33,105 nt of DNA from Sphingobacteriaceae bacterium (GTDB lineage Bacteria; Bacteroidota; Bacteroidia; Sphingobacteriales; Sphingobacteriaceae), in the NCBI GenBank assembly GCA_947460275.1, contig CANHHZ010000002.1, forward strand, positions 1-33,105. Reading direction: 5' to 3'. The position numbers and the translations under genes are program-made. The stretch's first letter is position 1. The number at the start of each line of letters is the position of its first letter. The notes under the pieces are model-generated. The model saw nothing but the letters and a program-made list of their open reading frames with translations. It was not told where the DNA came from and searched no databases. Of this stretch, positions 1 to 9,088 are shown in pieces.

Positions 1-1797
1 ACGGTTAATGGAAGTTATTTCTTCAACAAAACATCTTTGTTTAATACCAATAATAGCTTTACGCAAAATTTATTGGGCAATGTAACTACTACAAACAATA
101 GCGATTTAAATAGTACAACCGAACGTTTAAACCATAGATTAAATTTTACTATTGATACCAAAATTGATTCTACTACTTCTATCAGAATTCAGCCTTCGGT
201 TTCTTACAGCGATAATACGGCCAATAGCCTAAGCCATTACAATAGAAATGTTTTAACCACCAATACTATTGGCACACAAAATTATCAAACCAACTCTACT
301 TCGCCATCAATAAGCAATAGTTTGTTGATACGTAAAAAATTCCAACGTAGAGGGCGCACGTTATCCTTAAATCTCAATACCAATATCAATAACAGCGACG
401 CAAACAATTACAATTATATTTTGGATCAAACAGTTTTTGGATCAACTACTACTCAAAAATTAACTAACCAATTGAACGATAACAATTCGCATGCGTTAAA
501 TAATACTACTCGATTGGTATATACAGAGCCTTTATCTAAAACCTTAAGTTTAGAATTGAACTATCAAAATGGATATAGTATTGACAATAGCGAACGTGGT
601 GTGTATAATTTCAACACAGCCACCCAACAGTTTGATTTGAAAGATCTTACGTATAGCAATCAATTTGAAAATACGACCTTGACCAATAGTGTAGGTTTTA
701 GTTTTAACAAAACACAAAAGAAATACAATTGGAATTTGGGTTTAGCGGTACAAAATACAGATCGTAAAAATGTGAATGAAACGTCAGGATTGGTATTGAA
801 ACAAAATTTCATCAATTTAACGCCTCAGGCTAACTTTAGATATAACTTTAGCACTACTAAGCGTTTAAACATTAGGTACAACGGACGTACACAACAGCCA
901 GGGATTAATCAAATACAGCCAATCCCAGACAATACCAATACGCAAAGTATAATTTTAGGTAACCCTGATTTGAAACCTGCTTTTGTAAATACCTTAGCTG
1001 TTTTTTATAACAATTTCGATTTTGCAAGTTACCGCACCTTATTTTTTGGAACTTTTATCAATCAAAGCTTTAATGCCATTGCTAGCTCGCAGCGATTAAT
1101 AACAAATCCGGCGGATATAAACTATGGTAAAATTGCAACCAGCTATGTAAATGTTGATGGGAACTTTACGGCTAATGCATTTGGTAATTTAAGTCAACCA
1201 ATTATTAAAGGAAACAAGTTAACCCTACAAATTAATGCTAGTGGTAGTTTCGGTAAAAGCAGCAATATTACAACCGATTTACTCAATGTAACTAAGGATT
1301 ATTCACTTACAAACGGTTATAAATTCGTTTCAAATGTTGATAAATTTGATTTAATTGCCGGAATTAGCGGAACAATAAATCGTTCTACGTATTCGGCCAC
1401 GCCAAAAAGTAATACTAAGTATTACACCATTGCACCAAATATTGATATCAGTTATGTGTTTCCGGGCAACATTCGCTTACAGGCAGATGTAACCTACAAT
1501 AAAGTGACTGGCCGTGGTGCCGGTTTCGATACAGAATATACCTTGATTAACTCTTATATCAGTCGCCAGTTCTTCAAAAACAGAGGTACATTTAAGGTAG
1601 CTGCTTACGACATGCTTAATCAAAATACAGGTGTTTCTCGTTCGTCGAGTAGCAATACCATTAGCGATATCAATTACAATGTTTTAAAACGTTACTATAT
1701 GTTCTCGTTTACCTATTCATTAAACAAAGTTGGTGGCAAGACAATGTCTGCTGATGCGCAAGGCGGAGGTCGTCCGATGATGATGATGAGAATGTAG
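1..1797 (+). CDS. Outer-membrane beta-barrel / TonB-dependent receptor-like protein, C-terminal part (5' end outside window)
   Basis: The frame is open to base 1 (TVNGSYFFNKTSLFNTN...), so the listed TTG start at 37 is not the true start. Asn/Thr-rich alternating beta-strand sequence, with a C-terminal strand followed by a Gly/Met-rich tail (GGGRPMMMMRM), typical of Bacteroidota outer-membrane beta-barrel family proteins. Confidence 0.8.
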   Translation, partial: TVNGSYFFNKTSLFNTNNSFTQNLLGNVTTTNNSDLNSTTERLNHRLNFTIDTKIDSTTSIRIQPSVSYSDNTANSLSHYNRNVLTTNTIGTQNYQTNSTSPSISNSLLIRKKFQRRGRTLSLNLNTNINNSDANNYNYILDQTVFGSTTTQKLTNQLNDNNSHALNNTTRLVYTEPLSKTLSLELNYQNGYSIDNSERGVYNFNTATQQFDLKDLTYSNQFENTTLTNSVGFSFNKTQKKYNWNLGLAVQNTDRKNVNETSGLVLKQNFINLTPQANFRYNFSTTKRLNIRYNGRTQQPGINQIQPIPDNTNTQSIILGNPDLKPAFVNTLAVFYNNFDFASYRTLFFGTFINQSFNAIASSQRLITNPADINYGKIATSYVNVDGNFTANAFGNLSQPIIKGNKLTLQINASGSFGKSSNITTDLLNVTKDYSLTNGYKFVSNVDKFDLIAGISGTINRSTYSATPKSNTKYYTIAPNIDISYVFPGNIRLQADVTYNKVTGRGAGFDTEYTLINSYISRQFFKNRGTFKVAAYDMLNQNTGVSRSSSSNTISDINYNVLKRYYMFSFTYSLNKVGGKTMSADAQGGGRPMMMMRM

Positions 1798-1815
1798 TTC
1801 TATTTTAAAAATATC

Positions 1816-1847
1816 AAACGCCATCAATAAGTTGATGGCGTTTTTTT
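1816..1847 (+). terminator. Rho-independent terminator of the beta-barrel gene
   Basis: 12-bp perfect stem AAACGCCATCAA/TTGATGGCGTTT, loop TAAG, followed by a T-run. Confidence 0.9.
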
Positions 1848-1882
1848 ATGACATTTATTTTAAATAGGATTGCTAACACTTA

Positions 1883-1914
1883 TTTGGATTTAATATAAAT
1901 AAAGGTTAAATTTG
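1883..1914 (+). promoter_or_regulatory. Putative Bacteroidota-type promoter for feoAB
   Basis: TTTG (1883-1886), 20 bp, TAAATTTG (1907-1914), matching the Bacteroidota consensus TTTG / TAnnTTTG. The feoA ATG is at 1931. Confidence 0.5.
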
Positions 1915-1930
1915 CCGATATAATTTCAAT

Positions 1931-2146
1931 ATGAAGCTTTCGCAGTTAAACCCAGGAGAACAAGGAACAATCGTTTCGTTTACTGACTTAGAGATGTCTG
2001 TAAAACTTATGGAAATGGGTTTTCTTCCGGGCGAAGTGGTAGAGGTAGAGCGCTTTGCTCCCCTTGGCGATCCAATAGCCATTAGAGTTTCTGGATATCA
2101 ATTGTGCTTGCGTAAAAGCGAAGCAGCGGTTATCATAATTCAATAA
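1931..2146 (+). CDS. feoA: FeoA family ferrous iron transport protein
   Basis: 71 aa with FeoA SH3-like sequence (MEMGFLPGEVVEVERFAPLGDPIAIRVSGYQLCLRKSEA), directly upstream of feoB. Confidence 0.93.
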   Translation: MKLSQLNPGEQGTIVSFTDLEMSVKLMEMGFLPGEVVEVERFAPLGDPIAIRVSGYQLCLRKSEAAVIIIQ

Positions 2147-2150
2147 TACA

Positions 2151-4268
2151 TTGGCTAATATAAAGGTTGCTTTAGTTGGAAATCCAAATACAGGTAAATC
2201 TACCTTGTTTAACCTCCTTACTGGGTTAAATCAGAAAATAGGTAATTTTCCTGGAATTACGGTTGATAAAAAAATAGGTTTTTGTAAGTTTTCTAACGGT
2301 ACCACAGCCGAAATCATCGATTTGCCTGGCACTTATAGTTTATATCCAAAAAGTAAGGACGAAAGCATAGTTTTTCAAGTACTCGCAGATAAAAATAACC
2401 TAAGCTATCCTGATATGGTAGTTTTAGTGGCAGATGCGACCAACTTAAGACGCAATCTTTTGTTATACTCTCAAGTTGCTGATTTAGGTTTGCCAATTTT
2501 ATTGGTACTAAACATGACAGATTTGGCCCGTAAAGAAGGTATTCATATCAACGTTGATAAATTGGCAGAACGTTTAGGTATACAAGTTGTGGCTATTTCG
2601 GCCAGAAAAGCTGATGGATTAGATCAACTGAAAAAGGCAATTTCACATACCACGTCAATTATTACCCAAAAAACAGATATAGACGTCAGTATTTTTGCAC
2701 CCGAAGCGATAAAAGCGGTAAAGGAAAAGATCAACACGAATAATGATTATTATGCCTTACAAGTATTGCACCAGCACGAAAATTTGACGTTTTTTACTGG
2801 TCAGGAACAAGATGAAATAGAAACTATTGTAGCGCAATATGGTTTCGAATCGTCGAAAGTACAAGGGGCAGAAACCATTGCCAGATACAGGTTTTTAAGT
2901 AGCGTGTTAAGTGATGTCGTTTTTGATACTGGTGCAGCCAAAAAATTTAAGGTTACCGATAAACTAGATTCGATATTAACCAATCGCTTTTGGGGATTTT
3001 TAATCTTTATTCTCATTTTATTTTTCATTTTCAACGCTATTTTTTCTTGGTCGTCTTATCCTATGTCGCTCATCGAAACTGGATTTGTATGGCTTACCGA
3101 CTTTGGGCATCAACATTTGCCGGCTGGGGTACTTACCAACTTAGTGTTGGATGGAGTATTGGCGGGTTTGGGTGGCGTTATTATATTTATTCCTCAAATT
3201 GCTATTTTATTTGCCCTCATTTCTATTTTAGAAGACACAGGCTATATGGCTCGTGTTACTTTTATGCTCGATAAAATCATGCGCAAGTTTGGCTTAAGCG
3301 GTAAATCGGTAGTTCCTATGATTGGAGGTATTGCCTGTGCTGTGCCTTCTATTATGAGTGCCCGAAATATAGAAAACTGGAAAGATAGAATTATCACGAT
3401 CATGGTTACTCCTTTGGTAAGTTGTTCGGCAAGGTTGCCCGTTTACACCTTACTCATTTCACTTGTTGTACCCAATAAAATGATATTCGGTTTCTTGAGT
3501 TTGCAAGGGCTTACCTTAATGGCCATGTATGTCATCAGTATTTTTGCTGCTGTAATGGTAGCCATGGTCATGAAATTCATCATCAAGGCTAAAGAAAAGT
3601 CGTACTTTATTATGGAATTGCCTGTTTATCGTATGCCGCGGTGGAGCAATGTAATTTATACGATGTACGAGAACTCAAAAACTTTTGTGTTGGAAGCTGG
3701 AAAGGTAATCATTGCCATTTCTATTGTACTTTGGGTATTGGCAACTTATGGGCCAAGTGATAACTTTAAGGCTATAGATACAAAATATGCCAAATTAACG
3801 ACTGCTGTTACCGATAGTGTAAAATTAGCAGCTATTCAAAGAGATGAAGCTGCAGAAAAGTTGGAAAATTCTTACGCTGGTATTTTAGGACAAACCATAG
3901 AGCCTGCAATTAAACCCTTGGGTTTCGATTGGAAAATTGGTATTGCATTAATTACTTCTTTTGCTGCTCGTGAGGCTTTTGTTGGAACCATGTCTACCAT
4001 TTATAGCGTTGACAATGGCGATGAACAAACGGCAACCATACGTAATAAAATGCGTGATGCCGTAAATCCAGAAACAGGATTGCAAGTGTTTACTTTTGCT
4101 ACGTCGCTCTCGCTAATGCTTTTTTACGCTTTTGCTATGCAATGTATGAGTACCGTAGCGGTAGTGTATCGAGAAACTAAATCGTGGAAATGGCCAATGA
4201 TACAATTGATATATATGACCGCTTTGGCTTATGTGGCGAGTTTAGTTGCTTATCAATTGTTAAAATAA
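2151..4268 (+). CDS. feoB: Ferrous iron transport protein B
   Basis: GTPase motifs GNPNTGKST, DLPGTYSL and NMTD; FeoB membrane domain with gate motifs (MIGGIACAVPSIMSAR, TPLVSCSARLPVY). TTG start 4 nt after the feoA stop. Confidence 0.97.
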   Translation: MANIKVALVGNPNTGKSTLFNLLTGLNQKIGNFPGITVDKKIGFCKFSNGTTAEIIDLPGTYSLYPKSKDESIVFQVLADKNNLSYPDMVVLVADATNLRRNLLLYSQVADLGLPILLVLNMTDLARKEGIHINVDKLAERLGIQVVAISARKADGLDQLKKAISHTTSIITQKTDIDVSIFAPEAIKAVKEKINTNNDYYALQVLHQHENLTFFTGQEQDEIETIVAQYGFESSKVQGAETIARYRFLSSVLSDVVFDTGAAKKFKVTDKLDSILTNRFWGFLIFILILFFIFNAIFSWSSYPMSLIETGFVWLTDFGHQHLPAGVLTNLVLDGVLAGLGGVIIFIPQIAILFALISILEDTGYMARVTFMLDKIMRKFGLSGKSVVPMIGGIACAVPSIMSARNIENWKDRIITIMVTPLVSCSARLPVYTLLISLVVPNKMIFGFLSLQGLTLMAMYVISIFAAVMVAMVMKFIIKAKEKSYFIMELPVYRMPRWSNVIYTMYENSKTFVLEAGKVIIAISIVLWVLATYGPSDNFKAIDTKYAKLTTAVTDSVKLAAIQRDEAAEKLENSYAGILGQTIEPAIKPLGFDWKIGIALITSFAAREAFVGTMSTIYSVDNGDEQTATIRNKMRDAVNPETGLQVFTFATSLSLMLFYAFAMQCMSTVAVVYRETKSWKWPMIQLIYMTALAYVASLVAYQLLK

Positions 4269-4322
4269 TTGTTTATTTTTAATTCAAATGTTGTTGTCTT
4301 TAAAATGAGCAACTTAAAATAA

Positions 4323-4931
4323 ATGGATAAAATAGATGTTTTAGCCCAATACTTGCCTGGGGCAGCTGCACCGATCATTTCAAAATGGATTGATTATTTT
4401 CAATGTGAATTCAAGATTTCAAAAAGTAGGGCGACCAAACTTGGCGATTATAGGCATCCATTTAAAGACCATTGGCACAAAATATCTGTTAATAATAATT
4501 TAAATCAATATGCCTTTTTGGTAACAACCGTACACGAGTTTGCACATTTGCTAACCTGGAATGAACACAAAAATAAGGTTAAACCACATGGTGACGAATG
4601 GAAAAATAACTTTAAAAGGATGATGAAGCCATTTTTTGACGTAAATATTTTTCCTACAGACGTACATCAAGGTATTGTAAACTACTTGAACAATCCGACG
4701 GCATCAAGTTGTACAGATTTAAACTTAGCTAGAGTACTTAAAAAATACGATGTAGACTTGAATACCACCCGTATTGAAGAGTTGCCTATGCACAGTGTTT
4801 TTACTTTAAAAGACGGTCGAAAATTTAAAAAAGGCGAAAAAATACGTAAGCGCTATAAATGTATTTGTTTAACCAATGGAAACACTTATTTATTTAATCC
4901 TTTAGCCGAGGTTTTAGCCACAGGTACTTAA
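4323..4931 (+). CDS. SprT-like domain-containing protein
   Basis: HExxH motif in TTVHEFAHLLTWNEHKNKVKPHGDEWK, typical of SprT-like zinc metalloproteases of Bacteroidota. Confidence 0.85.
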   Translation: MDKIDVLAQYLPGAAAPIISKWIDYFQCEFKISKSRATKLGDYRHPFKDHWHKISVNNNLNQYAFLVTTVHEFAHLLTWNEHKNKVKPHGDEWKNNFKRMMKPFFDVNIFPTDVHQGIVNYLNNPTASSCTDLNLARVLKKYDVDLNTTRIEELPMHSVFTLKDGRKFKKGEKIRKRYKCICLTNGNTYLFNPLAEVLATGT

Positions 4932-4962
4932 ACTCATCCTTTTTTTAAACTTTCACTGCGTT

Positions 4963-5217
4963 TCAGTTCTGCAGTACGATGCCTCTAGACACCACATCCG
5001 GTGTTAAAATTTGTTCGCATTCTACGTATTCGATAAATATACTTAATGGCAAACCATAGATGGCCGCCACCTTTTGCGCTTGATCCAGCTTCAGCATTAC
5101 TTGGCTGCGCTCCCATTTTGCATCGGTAGTACGTTCTATATTCAATAATGTAGCAATTTCAGCTTGTGAAACTGCTTTCATTAAACGTAAGCGCTTAAGA
5201 ATAATTCCTACATTCAT
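4963..5217 (-). CDS. Small XRE-family helix-turn-helix transcriptional regulator
   Basis: 84 aa with HTH pattern GIILKRLRLMKAVSQAEIATLLNIERTTDAKWERSQ. Confidence 0.8.
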   Translation of the reverse strand: MNVGIILKRLRLMKAVSQAEIATLLNIERTTDAKWERSQVMLKLDQAQKVAAIYGLPLSIFIEYVECEQILTPDVVSRGIVLQN

Positions 5218-5296
5218 TTGGTAGAGTTAGAAGTTAGTATTTAAGTCTTCTGAAACTAAGCTATTAATGTGGTTTTTTTGAATTTTTTTTAAAAAA

Positions 5297-5321
5297 TAAA
5301 TGGGAATATTATGCCCATTTA
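5297..5321. promoter_or_regulatory. Inverted repeat upstream of the XRE gene, candidate operator
   Basis: TAAATGGG (5297-5304) / CCCATTTA (5314-5321), perfect 8-bp arms with a 9-nt AT-rich centre. Confidence 0.35.
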
Positions 5322-5440
5322 GTGACTAATTTAGCCCCTAATGTGATAAAAATATCCATTCTAATCATTAAAAATTGCCTTATTTTTACAACATCATCTA
5401 CCGAATGATTTATCATCCTACTTATGAAAATAATTGCAAA

Positions 5441-5473
5441 GTTTTAGTTGATGAAGAATTCATCAACTAAAAC
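5441..5473. repeat. Perfect 15-bp inverted repeat (hairpin)
   Basis: GTTTTAGTTGATGAA GAA TTCATCAACTAAAAC in the xre / E1 intergenic region. Confidence 0.85.
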
Positions 5474-5570
5474 ATCTTGCGAAGTATAACTTACTTATTA
5501 CATCAGCCCTTTTGTGATTTAGAATTTTATAGGTTACTCTAAGCCAATATTTTCAGGCTCAATCATCAAC

Positions 5571-7550
5571 CTAATACGCCAGTAGTTTGTTCACGGTTTC
5601 TGCCAATTTACTTTTAGCTAAGAAACTTTCTTCTAAAATTTTGCTCATTGGAATTGCAGTGTCTAGGCTAGCACAGCGCATTATTGGTGCATCTAAGTAT
5701 TGGAAGCAATTTTCGCTAATCCAAGCCGCAAGTTCAGCGCCAAAGCCCGAACTTAGCGTATCTTCATGTAAAATGATAACTCTTCCAGTTGCTTCAACTG
5801 CCTTGGCCACTGTTTCTTTATCCCAAGGTTGCAAACTTAACAAGTCTATCAATGTCGCATCAACTTCTGGATGCGCTTTTAAGTAATCTAAAGCCCAATG
5901 CACACCTAAACCGTAAGTAATAATGCTAAGTTGTTGGCCATTTTTTAGCACTTTGGCTTTTCCAATTTCTATATTGTAGTACCCATCAGGCACCATTCCT
6001 GTAAGGTTTCGGTATAAATATTTGTGCTCAAAGTAAATTACGGGGTTTGGATCTTCAATTGCCGAAATTAATAAACCTTTGGCATCATAAGGAAAAGCTG
6101 GATAAACCACTTTTAGACCAGGTGTTTTGGTAAACCAAGCTTCATTGCTTTGTGAGTGGAATGGACCGGCGCCAGTACCGGCGCCAGTTGGCATACGTAC
6201 TACTACATCTGCTTTTTCGCCCCAGCGGTAATGCGTTTTAGCTAAATTGTTTACAATTTGGTTAAAACCACAACTTACAAAATCGGCAAACTGCATTTCT
6301 ACAATAGCTTTATAACCATTAATAGATAAACCCAAACCTGTTCCTATAATTGCCGATTCGCAAATTGGTGTATTTCTAACTCTTGCTTTGCCAAATTTTT
6401 CTACAAATCCTTCTGTAATTTTAAAAGCGCCCCCATATTCGGCAATGTCTTGGCCCATGATTACCAAATTGTCAAAACGCTGCATGCTTTCTTTTATACC
6501 ATCGCTTATGGCATCCATATATCGTTTTTCAGTATGATTTTCGTTTGCTGCTACCGCTTGATATGTGTAAGGGAAGTACATGTCAGACAATTCTATGCTA
6601 TCATTAGCCATAGGTTCAGCTTCATTAAATGCTTCTTCTACCTCATTTGATATGTCTATTTTAAAAGCAAGCTTTGTGTTGGTAATAATTCCTTGGTCTA
6701 AAACACCTTCGTTGATAAGATAATTTTCGAAATTTTGTATGGGATCTTTTTTCTCCCATTCCTCAAAAAAGTGTTGCGGAACATATTTTGTACCCGATGC
6801 TTCTTCGTGACCTCGCATTCTAAAAGTGAGACATTCTATCAAAACTGGGCGTGGATTTTCTCTTATGCTTGTAGCAATTTCACTGATTTTATCATATACT
6901 TCTAAAATATTATTCCCGTCTATTTGTATGCCTTCAACACCGTAACCAATAGCCCTATCTACCAAATTCTTACAATTGTATTGCTCGTTTATTGGAGTTG
7001 ATAGGCCGTATCCGTTGTTTTCTATTAAAAATATCACTGGCAAATTCCAAACTGAGGCTACGTTAATGGCTTCATGAAAATCGCCTTCGCTGGTTGCGCC
7101 TTCGCCAGTAAAAACTAATGTTGCATTTTTTTTGTTGGCAATTAAGTCGGCAAGTGCAATTCCATCGGCTAGGGCCATTTGAGGACCTAAATGGGAAATC
7201 ATTCCAATAATTTTGTAGTCTTGTGTCCCAAAATGAAAAGATCTATCTCTTCCTTTGGTAAAACCTGATATTTTGCCTTGCCATTGGGCCATCAGTTTTT
7301 TTAAGGGGATGTTTCTGCTTGTAAATACGCCCAAATTGCGGTGCATCGGTAAAATATACTCATCGCTTTGCATAGCTAGGGTACTGCCCACGGCAATAGC
7401 CTCCTGCCCAATTCCTGAAAACCATTTTCCAATACGACCTTGACGAAGAAGAATAAGCATTTTCTCTTCTATCATTCTTGGATAAAGCAAGGTTTTGTAT
7501 AGGTTTAAAAGTTCTTCGTTGCTTTTATCTTTTCTATCGAATTGCATCAT
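5571..7550 (-). CDS. 2-oxoacid dehydrogenase E1 component, alpha and beta domains fused (branched-chain type)
   Basis: N-terminal thiamine-PP E1-alpha motifs (GQEAIAVGSTLAM, GEGATSEGDFHEAINVASVWNLPVIFLIENNGYGLSTP); C-terminal E1-beta (DAISDGIKESMQRFDNLVIMGQDIAEYGGAFKITEG... VRMPTGAG). Confidence 0.95.
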   Translation of the reverse strand: MMQFDRKDKSNEELLNLYKTLLYPRMIEEKMLILLRQGRIGKWFSGIGQEAIAVGSTLAMQSDEYILPMHRNLGVFTSRNIPLKKLMAQWQGKISGFTKGRDRSFHFGTQDYKIIGMISHLGPQMALADGIALADLIANKKNATLVFTGEGATSEGDFHEAINVASVWNLPVIFLIENNGYGLSTPINEQYNCKNLVDRAIGYGVEGIQIDGNNILEVYDKISEIATSIRENPRPVLIECLTFRMRGHEEASGTKYVPQHFFEEWEKKDPIQNFENYLINEGVLDQGIITNTKLAFKIDISNEVEEAFNEAEPMANDSIELSDMYFPYTYQAVAANENHTEKRYMDAISDGIKESMQRFDNLVIMGQDIAEYGGAFKITEGFVEKFGKARVRNTPICESAIIGTGLGLSINGYKAIVEMQFADFVSCGFNQIVNNLAKTHYRWGEKADVVVRMPTGAGTGAGPFHSQSNEAWFTKTPGLKVVYPAFPYDAKGLLISAIEDPNPVIYFEHKYLYRNLTGMVPDGYYNIEIGKAKVLKNGQQLSIITYGLGVHWALDYLKAHPEVDATLIDLLSLQPWDKETVAKAVEATGRVIILHEDTLSSGFGAELAAWISENCFQYLDAPIMRCASLDTAIPMSKILEESFLAKSKLAETVNKLLAY

Positions 7551-7585
7551 AAGTTAGGCATTTGGTAAGGCTGTGATGTTCCGTG

Positions 7586-8980
7586 TTAAAGCGTTTTATT
7601 TTTGTGGTGTTCGTCCCACTGTTTGGCAAAAGATTTATCGGCAAGGTTTGGCATTTCGCGATAATTTCCCCAGCTTTTGGAGAAGAATTTTTTAAGCATA
7701 TAATTTTTTATTTTTCCACCTACCAGATCCATTGTTGATCGCTTTAGCATGCCTTTTTTCCATAATTTCCAACTTATTTCTTCAGTTTTACTGTTGTCGT
7801 GGTTTGTTGCTGCATCCCTTCTGTTTAGTAGCAGCATTTTATGGATATCAATTTTAACTGGGCAAACTTCCGAACATTTTCCGCATAGGCTAGAAGCATA
7901 GCTGAGGTGCTTAAATTCTTTCATCCCTTTTAAATGCGGGGTGATAATTGATCCAATTGGTCCACTGTAAGTAGTGTTGTAGGTGTGGCCACCAATATTT
8001 TTGTATACAGGACAGGCATTTAAACAAGCCCCACACCTAATGCAGTACAAAGCTTGTCGTTGTTCTTTTTGTGCCAATAAGTTCGTCCTGCCATTGTCTA
8101 AAAGGATAACGTACATTTCCTCTGGACCATCAGTTTCTGTAGCTTGTTTTGGGCCGCTTAAAATGGTATTGTAAACGGTTAGGTTTTGGCCTGTGCCGTG
8201 GCTTGATAACAGCGGCCAAAAGAGGTCTAAATCAGCTATAGATGGGATCACTTTTTCGATTCCCACAACGGCGATATGTATTTTAGGGAAAGTAGTACAT
8301 AAACGGGCATTACCCTCGTTTTCTGTAAGTGCAATGCTGCCAGTATCTGCAATTAGAAAGTTTCCTCCCGAAATTCCGATATCCGCTTTTAAGTATTTTT
8401 CACGTAATAATTCTCTAGCTTTTTGGGTAAGTTGTTCGGGGGTAGCATCCACTGGCGTGCCAAATTTTTCATGAAATAGTTTGGCAATTTCCTCTTTACT
8501 GAGGTGCATAGCTGGTGTTACAATGTGATAGGGTTTTTGCCCTAACAATTGTACAATGTACTCGCCTAAATCACTTTCTAATGATTCGATATTATTTTCT
8601 TCTAGAAATTCATTGAGATGAATTTCTTCGGTTGTCATGGATTTAGATTTAATGACTGATTTGCCATTATTCTTTTTGATGATGCTTAGAATTTCTTTTT
8701 GTGCTTCTTCTACAGTGTTTGCCCAAATCACCTTTCCACCTCTCTTAACAAAATTGCTTTCAAATTCGGGCAAAAATTTATCAAGATTTTCCATTACCCG
8801 CCATTTGATAACGTGTGCTTTCTTTTTTGATGCTTCTAGGTTTTCGAATTTTGATAAGCCTCGCTCTACTGCAGTATTGTATTTTCCAATGTTATTGTTA
8901 ATTGTTTTACGATGAGGTAAGTCGAATGCCTTTTCATCTGATTTTACTAAAAATTCTTCTGCAGTATTCATCATGTTCAA
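7586..8980 (-). CDS. lutB: LutB/LldF-family iron-sulfur protein
   Basis: 464 aa with two ferredoxin-like motifs CIRCGACLNACPVY and CGKCSEVCPVKIDI plus the LutB N-terminal domain (SKSMTTEEIHLNEFLEENNIESLESDLGEYIVQL). Confidence 0.9.
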   Translation of the reverse strand: MNMMNTAEEFLVKSDEKAFDLPHRKTINNNIGKYNTAVERGLSKFENLEASKKKAHVIKWRVMENLDKFLPEFESNFVKRGGKVIWANTVEEAQKEILSIIKKNNGKSVIKSKSMTTEEIHLNEFLEENNIESLESDLGEYIVQLLGQKPYHIVTPAMHLSKEEIAKLFHEKFGTPVDATPEQLTQKARELLREKYLKADIGISGGNFLIADTGSIALTENEGNARLCTTFPKIHIAVVGIEKVIPSIADLDLFWPLLSSHGTGQNLTVYNTILSGPKQATETDGPEEMYVILLDNGRTNLLAQKEQRQALYCIRCGACLNACPVYKNIGGHTYNTTYSGPIGSIITPHLKGMKEFKHLSYASSLCGKCSEVCPVKIDIHKMLLLNRRDAATNHDNSKTEEISWKLWKKGMLKRSTMDLVGGKIKNYMLKKFFSKSWGNYREMPNLADKSFAKQWDEHHKNKTL

Positions 8981-8992
8981 ATATACAAGCCA

Positions 8993-9020
8993 AAAGCGTA
9001 AAGACCAAAGACTAAAAAGA
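8993..9020. repeat. Degenerate heptad array (AAAGACY type)
   Basis: AAAGCGT AAAGACC AAAGACT AAAAAGA in perfect 7-bp phase upstream of the lutB-like gene. Confidence 0.6.
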
Positions 9021-9040
9021 AATAAGCCATGGCGTTAAAC

Positions 9041-9072
9041 AAAAAATCCCGGTAGCTAAACTACCGGGATTT
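9041..9072 (-). terminator. Rho-independent terminator of the M28 peptidase gene
   Basis: 12-bp stem AAATCCCGGTAG/CTACCGGGATTT, loop CTAAA, T-tract on the minus strand. Confidence 0.9.
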
Positions 9073-9088
9073 GATACAGTTAAGTTAT

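Noticed and set aside
1867-1914. Fur box upstream of feoA
   Set aside because: AT-rich with TTATTT/AAATAA symmetry but no convincing match to the GATAATGATAATCATTATC-type consensus.
2990-3274. 94-aa plus-strand ORF
   Set aside because: Entirely inside feoB in another frame; the sequence looks like frame-shifted membrane-protein codons.
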